From: Favolaschia claudopus
Lineage: Eukaryota > Basidiomycota > Agaricomycetes > Agaricales > Mycenaceae
NCBI GenBank assembly: GCA_037176885.1
Contig: JAWWNJ010000018.1
Coordinates: forward strand, 2,232,001-2,296,000
Reading direction: 5' to 3'
DNA: 64,000 bases
Below the pieces are notes generated by a model. The model was not told where the DNA came from. It did not search any database and saw only the letters and a list, made by a program, of their open reading frames with translations. Positions within the stretch are counted from its first letter, which is position 1. Each line of letters opens with the position of its first letter. Below, in pieces: positions 22,443 to 33,068 of this stretch. Both the position numbers and the translations under genes were made by a program.

Positions 22443-22602
22443 CACAGAATTAATACTGGTGTACCGGGGCCGCGTTCTACCGTATTCTAAGGATGGAAGT
22501 GGTTTTGATTCTTGCCTGCAAAGACTCAATGAGGTACGTGGCTGGCTCTCGCATCCTCTCTGTTGCTAACCACATAATACCTCAGAAACAGATCTATTCC
22601 AC

Positions 22603-22667
22603 CCAGATGCCGCCACACCGCCGACGCGACATCTTTTGCGTCGTCGGTGCGGCTCGGCGGCATCTGG
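22603..22667. repeat. 65-bp perfect-armed hairpin
   Basis: CCAGATGCCGCC..CACCG pairs with CGG..GGCGGCATCTGG around an inner GACGCGACATCTTTTGCGTC stem. A second, smaller hairpin (AGACGCGCACAAA with TTTGTGCGCGTCT) lies at 22874-22929. They lie just 3' of the minus-strand gene ending at 23009, where a transposon end would be expected. Confidence 0.7.
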
Positions 22668-23008
22668 GTATTGTTATGATTCGACCATCGCGCGCGCTCC
22701 CCTCGATCGTTCGCTCTCAAGCGCGTTTGAGCGCGAATATGAGTCACCTCTACGGCGAGACGAGAGCGAGCGAGTACGAAGTGGGTGTCCGTCGACGAGA
22801 GCGTACACGGTGATCAACGCGAAAGTTGTCACAGAGTTGTTGTCCCGTAGAGGCAGCAGACGATGAGGGCGATGTAGACGCGCACAAACGGCGAGCGCGA
22901 CTTCGCGTGTTGTTCTTTGTGCGCGTCTAACGACGTCGTGTCTTGTGTTTGCAGCCTCAATCGAGATGATAACTTATAAATATTTATTATTCAAGTAAAG
23001 TTTCTGTA

Positions 23009-26000
23009 CTACGCTGCGCGGGCTCTCCTCGCCGCGATATCCTTCTCGCTTTTCCTCACCTTCTCACCCGACCCCAAAGCTGGATGTGGGCACGTACAGA
23101 ATTGCTGTCCCCTATTGCCCGGACAATCTTGTCGTCGTGGGCAATCATTTTTCACGCAACGCGCGCAGCGTTTTGGAGCTCGGGAGGTAGTTGGTTTGGG
23201 TGCGGGAGCTCCGGGGAGTCGAAGTTGGTGTTGAACTTGGTGAGTTGGATGTGCAGGGGTTGTGTATTGCGGGGCAAGGGGGGCGGGTGCAGGGGCAGGG
23301 TCTGGGGCATTCATTCGGAGAATTACCTGCACCGAAGGGATTTCTGCAAGCGTTTGATTGGGTTCCAATCCTAGTGGATCAGATTCTGTTATGACTCCAA
23401 AGGTAACCGGCTCGGCCATACGGTCAAATGAGAGAAGATTGGTCGTACCTAGAAATATATTAACGAAAGGTTATAGACAATAAGCATTTGACGCACCACC
23501 AATCGATAGATCAGGTTCGCCGTCAGGGATAGCATCGGGAAGTGGAATCGCTGGTAGAACATCTGCATAGTTATCAGGAGCTTCCAAAATCTCGACCAAC
23601 ACTTTGCGTGCAGCAAAATTGCTGCCGTTGGCGAGGGTTGCACGTTCAGAAGTCCAGAGTAGAGTTTTCTTGTGGTGGGCATCAAGATGCGATGGAAGTT
23701 TGTAGTAGAGGCGCTGATTGGAGTCTGTAATGGTGCGCGATTGTGTATGAACAAGCTCGTTCCATGCCTTGGCTAATTTGAGAAAATCAATATGGCGCCA
23801 AAATTCATGAGGTGGGTACACGGCGTTCCCGGCTTTCCTGAACCTTGAATCAGAAATAAGCCTCTTGAATATGAGATATTCGTAGTGAGTGTGAACCGGA
23901 GTGATGGCGTAGAGAGCGAGTTGTCGCAGCTGCAGATAGCGGTAGATATTTGTTGGTTTTGTGCACAGACGCGTTAGGGCATGAACGGGAGTGTCACGAT
24001 GGTGGGGTACACCAGCGATGCGTGGGCGGGGAAGGGTCGTGATGTTGACGGCCTCCGCGAGCGGTTTGGAGATGGGAAGTATCCCAATAGTTTCCGAAGT
24101 TGCGATTCGAGTGGGTAGAAGCCGAGGGAGGGGGAATGAAGGCTTGATGCCCATAGCAATAGAAAGCTCGACAATCTCGTCTCGGAGTGCAAGGTCGAAA
24201 TGACCTTTGTACTGCTTCCCAGTCCGACTATGATAACCAACCTGGCACATTATTAACTGTCAGCAATTGGGATCAAGGGAGCAAAAGTTTGAATACACGC
24301 ACCCGGATGTTTCGACGCGGAATCCAGTTGGCGAGTAAACACTCAGCCAACTCAGGAGAAGCGCGTAATGACCCAAAAATCCGCCGAATTGCCATATGGA
24401 AGCCACCTTCAAGCGAATTTGTCCCGCGAACGGTTCGATACAGGTTGAGGCCGTCACGATCCTTCCCCTTCAAATAATAAAGTGGAATGCCAGGTGGATC
24501 GGAAACGTAACCTTTGTCGACCGTATCCAGCAGGCGTTCAGCCATGAGTTTGGCCTCGTCTGAAAAGAAGGCACCCCGACTCTGCTTTGCTGAGCAAAGC
24601 ATGCCAGCGTAAGCTGCAAAAAGCTTCTCGAGCCGCGGTAAAAGAACTTGACGGCGAGGGATATATCGGCGAATGCGTTGATTGAGCACCTTGGATTTGG
24701 CGCGCTTTGCGTACTCCCAGTTCACACCGTATTTTTCGAGAACGGCACGAACGGCGGCTTCGTCAGTCTTGTCTCGCATGAAAATAGCTTCACTGAAGTC
24801 GTGAGCAAAAGCTTTAAAAGCGGAATGTTTCTTGGATAAAAGGCGCAGAAGACGATCCATGAAATGGAAGACGTCATCGAGTACCCGGGTAGGGAGTGTT
24901 TCTGAATCGCGGAGGACTGTGGCAGCATTGGCCAAATTTTGGAGGAGCACATTTGTCGGTACATCCTCCTGAAACAGTTTTAATCCTATCAAACACTACT
25001 ATCGGAAATGCACTCACTGGACTGTTGATACCCAAATTCCAGTCTATTTCTATCGAATCGGGATTTTCTCCCGGGGCAAAATCCTAAGAAATGATTGAGT
25101 AATTTACAAGTTCACGAAAAAATACTAATAGAATGATTACCGAGAGATTTGACATGAGCTGAAGATATGGTTCGTTCGCGGAACCGGAGTCGGGCCCGCT
25201 ATCCATATCAACGTCTTCCTCATCTTGTGTACCTTGAGCAGAAGTGACTGCGGCTTCATGAGTGTTTGTCAACGAAAATTCCGCATCTTCATCAAGCATG
25301 CTCGGGGGAGCTGGGACTGAAAAGGCACGCGGGGTAACAGCGATAATCGCTGATGGAACAACCCCACGGCTATGGAGTTGCGAGGTAGTAATCACGGCGC
25401 GAGCCCCGTGGTTGAATATCCAGTCCGTGTAGCGCGTGAATTGCGCCGGGCACAAGCACCTGAAAATTATGTCAACAAGTGTCTGAATAAACTTGAAAAC
25501 AGACCTTTGAGATAGCAACGAGTGAGCGAGTGAGTGATACGTTGATTCGTTTCGTTGTTCCAGCCGAGTCCATAACCGCATCGAGAAATCCGCAATGTTC
25601 ACCGATGATTGCGCCTTCCGCAACTGGTTTGCAGCTTTGCATAACAGTAACAAGCTGTCCATCAGTTCTGGCCTGAATTGCGACGAGCAGAAGACCGAGT
25701 GAGTCTCGATTACGTAGTGAGAGAAAGATTTGCCATTCGCAATCGATCTCCAGGGATAGAATGTCGGTTTGTTCACGGGACGGAGAACCAGACCACGGAT
25801 AAGACCCCGAGTTGGGAGGAAGAGGGGGCAAGGATTTTTCGAGAACAGTGCCAGCAAGTGCGTCTAGGGAAGCACAGGGATCACTGATTACTCCCTTCAA
25901 TTTCGCATACTTTGCTAGGTCTAAAATAGGAGGGTTTCGAGTGTTGAGCACTTCCAAAATCTCGGGTAGTTTGAAGACTTCGGATATAGTTTGGAGTGTG

Positions 26001-27383
26001 TGACGGATAGAATGCCCAATTTTGACTATTGATGTATTCGTCAAGATGGCTCGAAGAGATGGCAGGAAATCGGTGGGAGAAGTTAAGTGCGTCAGCTGGG
26101 AATTGGTTATCTTGCAGTGGGCTCGTAGCGAAGGAAATTTACATACCTTGAAACAATAGATGCCATTTCTGGTACGCAGCTGAATAACATCGAGAGAAGC
26201 TGGTTCACCTGGCTTCTGGTTGGACTTAATGTCAATTGCGACGAGATAAAGTTGAGACAAAGAAATCCCGTCCATTGCATCCGCCAACACATCACTGGCT
26301 TGGTCATCAATTTTGACCGAGTCCGACTCGTATGTGACGGAAACAAGGGCGTCTCTTGTAAAGGACGGGAAATCAGTCCAATCCGTAATGGGTTGAACAT
26401 TGAGCGTGAGTGACTGATTTAGTTTCTCGTGAAAGGAACGTTCCACTGGAAAACAATCAATATTTCGTTTAATCGAGCTGAATCACATACATTGCGGGGA
26501 ATCGGTGTAGAATAGCTGAGTCGGCAAGTTATTCGAGTCTTTTAGCCCCTGTGCTACGCCCTGAAACATTTCTTGAAGAATTGTCATTGATTTTGAGGGC
26601 ACAAGGCAATGGCCCCGAACTTCTTCATGTTCGTTCATTAATGTATAGGCCGCGGTGAAAATCGGTTCGCCTTTCAGGCCGCCGGTGTGTTTGAGAAACT
26701 GTTCATAATAAGGATGAGTTGTGCATCGGAGTAAAATGAAATCAAACGCACGGCAAATGTATGATCACCGCTTGCAATAGTCAATGGAAGCGAAGCGATA
26801 TAACGGTCTGAATAGATGCGGTTGGCGTTCGTATAATCAGTGAATAAGCCTTTGACATATGGTGTCGACGGAGGAGAGCCAGCGTATCCACGAGAATCAT
26901 CAAAAGCAGAAAATTGCTTCACTCCGATTTGATGATAGAAATTCGCGGCTGAGACATACATCAACTCGGTCTCAGCGTGAGTTCTGTGCTGAATTTCGGA
27001 GACCAGATCAGAGAATTTAGCAGGTCCCAGTCGCGACGAGAAAGTATTCAACATTTGCCACATCATGAGCTTCGAGATTGCGCCTCGGGTTGAGATGTAC
27101 GCTACGAGAACAAGAAATGAATATTGCTAAAAGAGGTTGACAGAGATAACATACCAGGGAATGCTCGCTGAGTGAACAAAGGAAGCTGAGCAAGTATATG
27201 CGGATCTGTGCCTTGGAAACTTCGGCCGCATCCAGGGTTATTTTGTCTTCGCGGCGGGCAAAGAAAGCGATTTGTAAGCAAAAAGTAGTCGGCTGGCATG
27301 GCTCGCACTGCTCGCACACGCCGTGCGATTGGGTCATTGAAGCCTATTTGCGCAATGAGATCCAATAATTGTTCAAGGCTTTT
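23009..27383 (-). CDS. Transposase/3'-5' exonuclease-like gene, 5' truncated
   Basis: Read from 27383, about ten exons with short introns join by frame. The first part (SFQGTDPHILAQLP, FDDSRGYAGSPPSTPYVKGL, then LPTQLFYTDSPQ and ERSFHEKL) has the order of a fungal DDE-type transposase core. A DnaQ/WRN-like 3'-5' exonuclease fold follows (LYLVAIDIKSNQKPGEP, VIQLRTRNGIYCFK, LRAILTNTSIVKIGHSIR, LDLAKYAKLKGV). Next come a long helical region and GLNLYRTVRGTNSLEGGFH, and the end is a Cys-rich knuckle (CARCVKNDCPRRQDCPG). From memory this arrangement recurs widely in Agaricomycetes. The usual exonuclease acidic residues look altered (DIK in place of DxE). The reading is cut at 27384 by a direct repeat, so the N-terminus is missing; no remainder was found on the other side. 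Confidence 0.65.
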
Positions 27384-27941
27384 GGCTTATGTACTATGTC
27401 TGTGGTTATGGAGAATTAATCAAGTTTTCAAGTTGCAGAAAGAGAGGAAAAAAGAGGGAAAAAAGGGAGAGATTCATAGATACCTTAGGTTGAATGTGCA
27501 ACACAATTTTCACTTCTAACCCTTGTGCAGGGAGTGGATTGAGCAAATTACTGTCTTGATTTCATCTTGATTCTTTTCCCTAATCGAGTAAACATCAGCG
27601 AATTCAAGACTATGTCTATTCGGGTTTACTTCCCAAAGCGACATAGGACAAGGCAATGGAATTCAAGATTGGTAACCGGCAACTCCCGCCATCAACTGCC
27701 AGCGCACTTTCTCGTCTCAATTCGCTAATCCTGCTCTGCTTTCATCTTGTCTCTGCACCAACATCCGCCTGGAGCTTCTTGGTTTCTTCCGAGTCTTGTC
27801 TTTGGGCTTCTTCTTGAAACTGGTGCTCTCAAAAGTTAAAACTGACAGGAATAAACTCTGTGAATCGACATCTCACTCTCCAACTTGAAGCCGTCTCATC
27901 TACACATCGGAAGCTCGGCCGGTCTTTACACCTTGAAGAAC
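27384..27941 (+). repeat. ~560-bp direct repeat, copy 2
   Basis: Partner of 21870-22442. It begins at the exact point where the minus-strand transposase/exonuclease gene loses its reading frame, so it replaced or separated the 5' end of that gene. Confidence 0.75.
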
Positions 27942-28173
27942 AAGTTGCTCGGATGGGATCCGGCCCATTGGATTTCAAACACGGAACCTGTGGCTTCAAA
28001 TCTGGCCCAGCAACGACTCAGCGGCTTGAGGTGCTTGACTACTCTCCCGTTTTTTCTCTTGCTAACTGCGTCATTTCTCAGGGTCAACGCTCTCCCCACC
28101 TTCTCTCACACCCAGATGTCGGTGAGCTCAAATGAGGGTCAATTCCATTCAACCAAAGTAGAAACTAGGACTG

Positions 28174-28422
28174 TTTTTCAAGTACTTTCATCCTATTATG
28201 ACACTTTTTTGCTGAGGATACATTGAGTCTTTCCAGATATGGCGATAATCAGAAACTGTCCTGTTATTGATGCATTGTCAGGGCATAATATATAGCTGAG
28301 TGTTCTAAACAGTACAGAGGTATCATATATTTATCTCTACATCTTATTTCAGGTCATTCCGTGAAGTATACAGCAAGATTTTGGCCAAAAAGCCACGGCA
28401 ATTTCTATTTGCCACCACTGTA
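28174..28422 (+). repeat. ~250-bp MITE-like repeat, copy 1
   Basis: Begins TTTTTCAAGTACTTTCATCC and ends GCCACCACTGTA. A direct copy lies at 32139-32386 (about 85% identity). The right end is close to the CCGCCACTGTA end of the mariner-type MITE at 32555, so this may be a one-ended or truncated member of that group. 28423-29288 has no gene that I recognise. Confidence 0.65.
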
Positions 28423-29288
28423 TGTTTGTAATGCCGGTGCCCGGCTTACAGAAAAGGGGGAGCTTGCGTATATTCCGTGTTCATGAGTACTGAACAATCC
28501 TATCATTAATCCTCGAATACAAATTCGCTAAGGTCCATTCCATATGTATCTAAAGTAAAACCAAGCTCTGCTCAGCGCATCACATTTGCTTCAAGTATCT
28601 TCATTGACTCCGTCACATTTGCTCTCTGTAGTCTGCTCAGTGGATAAGGGGTACGAAATTTAACTCCGGACAATTTTTTGACCCGAGAACATACTTCCAC
28701 CATACCGCAACCGGGGAAACATATATTGCAAATTTACCTGTGGTGGATCCTGAGAGACGGGGATGCGTGACGGTCCAGCTACAGGTTTTTGGCTGTTGTA
28801 AGCATTTCGAGGGGCCAATATTAATGCGGAACTCCAAAGACCACAAATAGTCTTCAGGGATATCCAAGTGGGAATTCCTTTAATGAGAACCACTCCAGAG
28901 TATTTCACTATTAAAAATCACTGCAAGGCAGTGCCAGGGGAATATCCTGACGTTCTTTGAAACCCCCTTTCTGCTTGATGCAGGTGGAAGTGATAAGTTT
29001 GGCGTGGAACTGAAAAAACTCACCGGACTGTGTAAGAGGTCCAAGGCAACGGCAGACTATTATTAGGTCACAGGTGGGCATCTCGGACTACGAAATTACA
29101 TTATAAGTTGCATTCGGTCGATCTCTGCAATTCATGAGTGCAAGGTAACCTCGTACAGCCACTCGGCTACCTATCTGCAGGTCCGATGACAGATTAAACA
29201 TTTGCCGTAAAAATAAGCAAACCAAACACATAACCCCAAGAGGCGTCAGATCTCTGGATCTGACCCCCCATCAACAGCACGTGCATCA

Positions 29289-29502
29289 AGAGGGGGCCAA
29301 ATATTTATATTTGGTTGGCGTCTGATCTCAAGGTGAAAGCTTTGGTTTTTCGTCAAATAGAGACGAAAAAAATTGCTAGGGTATCTCCGACAGGGTCATT
29401 GAAGAGGTGTAAGGCATACTCCCGCACAAATCTATCGGACGGGAAATGTTTTTGTGGTCCAGATCACCGAACAACCAAACAGAAATATTTGGCCCCCCCT
29501 CT
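29289..29502. mobile_element. 214-bp MITE, AGAGGGGG ends
   Basis: AGAGGGGGCCAAATATTT and GTTTGGTTG-type arms at 29289-29320 are matched by an inverted arm at 29472-29502. The second arm has two extra G:C pairs and two changes. The interior is noncoding. It directly abuts the next MITE. Confidence 0.7.
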
Positions 29503-29648
29503 AGAAAAATCGGTCATTCCGAGGCTTTTCTGGGTGCCGAAAACGCGTTTTCCCGGCCGAGGGATTTCCCCTTGGAGGAGGGAAAACAATGACCCACCGT
29601 GGGAACCTCGACCGTTTTGCCATCACCCTCGGAATGGAGAAGTTCCCC
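29503..29648. mobile_element. 146-bp MITE, copy 2
   Basis: Inverted partner of 1570-1714 with the same boundaries. Identity is about 90%. It is followed by CTGTTGGGTCAATAGCG, a string that occurs again at 34358. Confidence 0.65.
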
Positions 29649-29739
29649 TGTTGGGTCAATAGCGTTTAGTCGCTCGCTGCACTCGCGGTGCGCGGCGCCC
29701 TCGGGAAGGTTCGTGGGAACCGGGAGCAACATCTCGACA

Positions 29740-31652
29740 GCCGGCAGGTTTTCGACCCTCCCACCATCATGTCCAAATCTAAAGACAAGAATAAGTTCCT
29801 CGCCGCCATTTCCACCGACTCTCGCCCACGCCCAACAACCCGCAAGACCAAGGCGGCCGCCGAGGCTGCCCAGCTCGCCGCTGTCTCCGCGGATAACCCC
29901 GCTGCCACGTCATCGACGACAACAGTCACCGCCGTCGCCCCAACGACCTCGCCGGTTCTTCCTCCCTCTCCAATCTCGCCAGTAGCAGTCGACCATCCTC
30001 CTGCGCCTTCGAAGCCCCCTCCTGAGCGTGCTGGACGGACAGCGCAATCCAAACAGTTGCAGGCGGAAGCGTTGAGAGCAAAGAAGGAGTTTCTGTCAAG
30101 TTCCCGGGTGCGTGTTGACGATGCAGACTCCTTCGATGCACTGGCCTTGGTCTTTGGCGATGTTCTGAAGTGGCTCCACTCCTCTGGCGCTATCACCCAG
30201 GAGTTCTGGAAGGTTCTTAGTGCGATACAGGAACGGCTCGTCAACCACGTCACCATCGTCCGTGAGTCGGAGACGACCTCTTCCTTCAGCGCCCTCCTCC
30301 TCCAGACTGTCACACCGTCCCTAAAGCAGCTTTCGGAGAAATCTGAGGCCCAGCACAAGGCAATCACGTCGCTATCGAAGGAACTCGCCTCCATCAAAAC
30401 CGAGAAGGCTCTTTCGTACGCAGCCGTCGCCGCGGCCGCTGCCAAGCCTCCCGCTCCCTCTGTCCCCAAGCCCAAGCCGCCCCTACTACCCTCCCCCAGC
30501 GACGAGCGCATCCTTGTCCGGTTCGACGGCGACGTACCTTCGCTATTCAATGCACCCTACTCGGAAATAGTCGCCACTGTCAACAAACACCTCGTTTCCC
30601 TCTCCCTCCCCTCTGTACTCTATGCGACGAAGCAGAATGACAGCAGCATCTTCCTCGTTCCTGCATCGGCGGCCGACACCCAAGTCCTCGATAAGGAGTG
30701 GTCCCGCTGGGGCCCGACTATCTTCCCTGGCAGTCGGATCGCCCCCGTTGCGCTGCACTCCCACCTCCAGGTCAACGGCATCCTGTTTCGCGACGTTACA
30801 GACATGCGGGAGCTCAAGCGCGAGTTTGAATTGCGCAACCCGGACCTGGGTCCCGTCACGGGTCTGCCGACTTGGGTCAACCGTCCGCCGTCTGAAGCGC
30901 AGGCTGCTGCCATCTCTGCTAGTGGACGCAAGCCGAAGCTCGCTGGCTCGGTCTATTTTCTCCTCCAGTCCCGTGATAAAGTCGACCTCGCCCTTTCTCG
31001 TGGCCGCATCGTGCTTTGCTCAACAAGTCCCACTGTCGCTCGTGGATTCCCCCATCTAAGGATCTCTCAGTGCTGGGGCTGTTACAAGTACGGTCATACG
31101 AAGGCTCGATGCAACGTCAAGGCACCGTCCTGCGCTGTATGTGCCAAGCCTGTTGGCGACCACTCACCAACGACGCCGTGTTCAGGGCCCGTCACATGCC
31201 TCAACTGCGGCGGCAAGCATCGCGCTGATTCGTATTCGTGTCTTAAGCGCAAGGAGTTGCTGGTGACGCTCGCGGGGCGAATGAAGGATCTGCATGAGTC
31301 GTTGGATAAGTCTTCAATTCATCCCCTTCCGTTCATTCAACAACACGCTCATTAAATAATCTCTCTCTCCCTTTCGCGATCTTCGTTTCTGATTCACGCA
31401 ACCCCATTATAGTACCTCACTCTCCTACATACACTAGTTCCTCATTCACACGTTCACGTCTCTCCTCGTCATACCATTTTCCTTACAAGATACCAAATTT
31501 CCATTTCCTTTCTGTTTACCACAAGCGTCCCGTAACCTACCAGTGATCATGTAACCTTAACCTCCCCTCTTGTACTGCCGCATAGCCTCACTACTGGCCA
31601 GGTACGGCATATAATAGAACTTCAAGTCAAGTCAAGTCAAGTCAAGGCAGCG
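29740..31652 (+). mobile_element. ORF1-only non-LTR retrotransposon
   Basis: This 1.9-kb insertion is flanked by the perfect 11-bp duplication ACATCTCGACA at 29729-29739 and 31653-31663. It has a 29-bp leader, one ORF, a ~260-bp 3' UTR and a (TCAAG)n tail (31621-31646). No endonuclease, RT or RNase H sequence is present between the ORF and the tail. The arrangement mirrors half-LINE (HAL1-like) elements. The tail repeat and target duplication show it was inserted by target-primed reverse transcription supplied in trans. Confidence 0.8.
29769..31355 (+). CDS. LINE ORF1 (Gag-like, CCHC) protein, 528 aa
   Basis: The start MSKSKDKNKFLAAIST at 29769 lies 29 bases inside the element and has ACCATCATG context. 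The frame is open upstream to 29688, but that part lies outside the target duplication. Residues 20-110 are Ala/Pro-rich and disordered. Residues 120-210 form a helical region (ALVFGDVLKWLHSSGAITQE). Residues 240-400 resemble an RRM-like ORF1 core (ILVRFDGDVPSLF). The C-terminus has CCHC knuckles (CWGCYKYGHTKARC, CAVC..H, CLNCGGKHRADSYSC). This is the nucleic-acid chaperone of Tad1/CRE-type LINEs. The frame is fully intact. Confidence 0.8.
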   Translation: MSKSKDKNKFLAAISTDSRPRPTTRKTKAAAEAAQLAAVSADNPAATSSTTTVTAVAPTTSPVLPPSPISPVAVDHPPAPSKPPPERAGRTAQSKQLQAEALRAKKEFLSSSRVRVDDADSFDALALVFGDVLKWLHSSGAITQEFWKVLSAIQERLVNHVTIVRESETTSSFSALLLQTVTPSLKQLSEKSEAQHKAITSLSKELASIKTEKALSYAAVAAAAAKPPAPSVPKPKPPLLPSPSDERILVRFDGDVPSLFNAPYSEIVATVNKHLVSLSLPSVLYATKQNDSSIFLVPASAADTQVLDKEWSRWGPTIFPGSRIAPVALHSHLQVNGILFRDVTDMRELKREFELRNPDLGPVTGLPTWVNRPPSEAQAAAISASGRKPKLAGSVYFLLQSRDKVDLALSRGRIVLCSTSPTVARGFPHLRISQCWGCYKYGHTKARCNVKAPSCAVCAKPVGDHSPTTPCSGPVTCLNCGGKHRADSYSCLKRKELLVTLAGRMKDLHESLDKSSIHPLPFIQQHAH

Positions 31653-31730
31653 ACATCTCGACATGGTCCCGTGGTTTCGTGTCAAAGTCACGTTACTTTT
31701 CACGTGAGCTGATCCTTGTGTTTTCATGTA

Positions 31731-31963
31731 CTGTACTATTTCGACCGTAGATTCAATGGGCTTGAGGTGTGACGCTTCATCTTCACTTTTGCCATCATTC
31801 ATCAGTGATCGAATTGCCTGTTAGGGAGATTTTTCGTGTTTTGCCGATTAATTTTGATGGGAAATGGCCCAAAAACGCGCTGTGACACGTTACGAAAATA
31901 AAATAGATTCAATTCAGGCCCCTCTGTGACCTGTGACTTGAATCTACGGTCGAAATAGTACAG
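31731..31963. mobile_element. Mariner-type MITE, CTGTACTATTTCG family
   Basis: 233 bp with inverted ends CTGTACTATTTCGACC, extending through GTAGATTCAA, and flanked by TA on both sides (31729-31730, 31964-31965). The right arm carries CTGTGACCTGTGAC just inside the end. Same end family as 40833-41096 and 52361-53196. Confidence 0.85.
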
Positions 31964-32138
31964 TATAGGATTTATGAATATGTACTCAACGAACCTACCA
32001 AGAACCTACATACAATTCAAGGTCGTTATAGCTTCTGCAGTGTCTGAGCATACTAGGCAGTGCATACAATGCCCGTCACCACGTCACGGTTCCCGATTTG
32101 GCAGGGAACGGCATCAAAAGTTGAAGTCGCTACTACAT

Positions 32139-32386
32139 TTTTTCAAGTACTTTTATTCTATTATGACACTTTTTTGCTGAGGGTAGATTGTGTTTTTCCG
32201 GATATGGCAAAAATCGGAAACCATCCATTATTGATGCATTCTCAGCGCATGATATATTGCTGAGTGTTCTAAGAGGTACAGAAGTATCACATACCCATCT
32301 CTACATCTTATTTGAGGTCATTCGGTGAAGTATATAGCAAGATTTTTACCAAAAAGCCACGGCAATTTCTATTTGCCACCACTGTA
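32139..32386 (+). repeat. ~250-bp MITE-like repeat, copy 2
   Basis: Direct copy of 28174-28422; see there. It ends CCACCACTGTA. Confidence 0.65.
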
Positions 32387-32554
32387 TACTACACAGCAAT
32401 TGGTTGACTCCTTTCTTTCAGCACGACATTACGCCCTCGAGCCTCGACGACTCACATTGATCTATAGTGAAATATATTTGATCGCCGAGAATTCTGCCGC
32501 GATCAAATTCCCTTATCGGGTGCGCACGTTGCGGCGGAAAGTCAAGAGTGGCTA

Positions 32555-32924
32555 CAGTGGCGGCAAAATCTGATGTCACCCCCAAAAAAGGAAATTCTCA
32601 TGAATTTAACCCGTTTTCTTCTCTTTTCTGTGGTCGGACCTTTCAGAGTGCATTCAACATACATTTGAAACTTATGCACCTTTTTCCATCTTAGGATACC
32701 TCGAAAATTGACACTTTTTGGGCAAGACTTTCCAACCATCTTTGGCCCAGTTCTCCTCAATGAATGGACCTATCTTTCTCAATCGTGCTTCCACAGGCAG
32801 TGTATTTGCCGTGCGAATGGATCTGTGCCCTTGTCGCCCCCGGACGGCGATGGCAAGGGCAAATTAGAGGCGGTTTGATGAAAATTTCCTTTTTTGGGGG
32901 TGACATCAGATTTTGCCGCCACTG
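32555..32924. mobile_element. Mariner-type MITE, CAGTGGCGG family, 370 bp
   Basis: Inverted ends of 41-42 bp beginning CAGTGGCGGCAA and continuing ATCTGATGTCACCCCC are essentially perfect, with TA on both sides (32553-32554, 32925-32926). The interior is noncoding. The TA duplication and CAGT start fit Tc1/mariner. Confidence 0.85.
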
Positions 32925-33068
32925 TATAACCACCCATGATAAGGCAGGGTTAGAGTCACGTGAAACCCGGGCTTTGCCGACACAACAGACACAACTCAGT
33001 GCAATCACTATTTGGGGCATGGCAGCCTCGGCTACGAAGCCTTCACTCATTTCGGAAGTCACAGCGCC

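Noticed and set aside
29688..29768. Longer LINE ORF1 start at 29688
   Set aside because: The upstream 27 codons lie outside the target duplication and do not resemble ORF1; the start at 29769 is inside the element.
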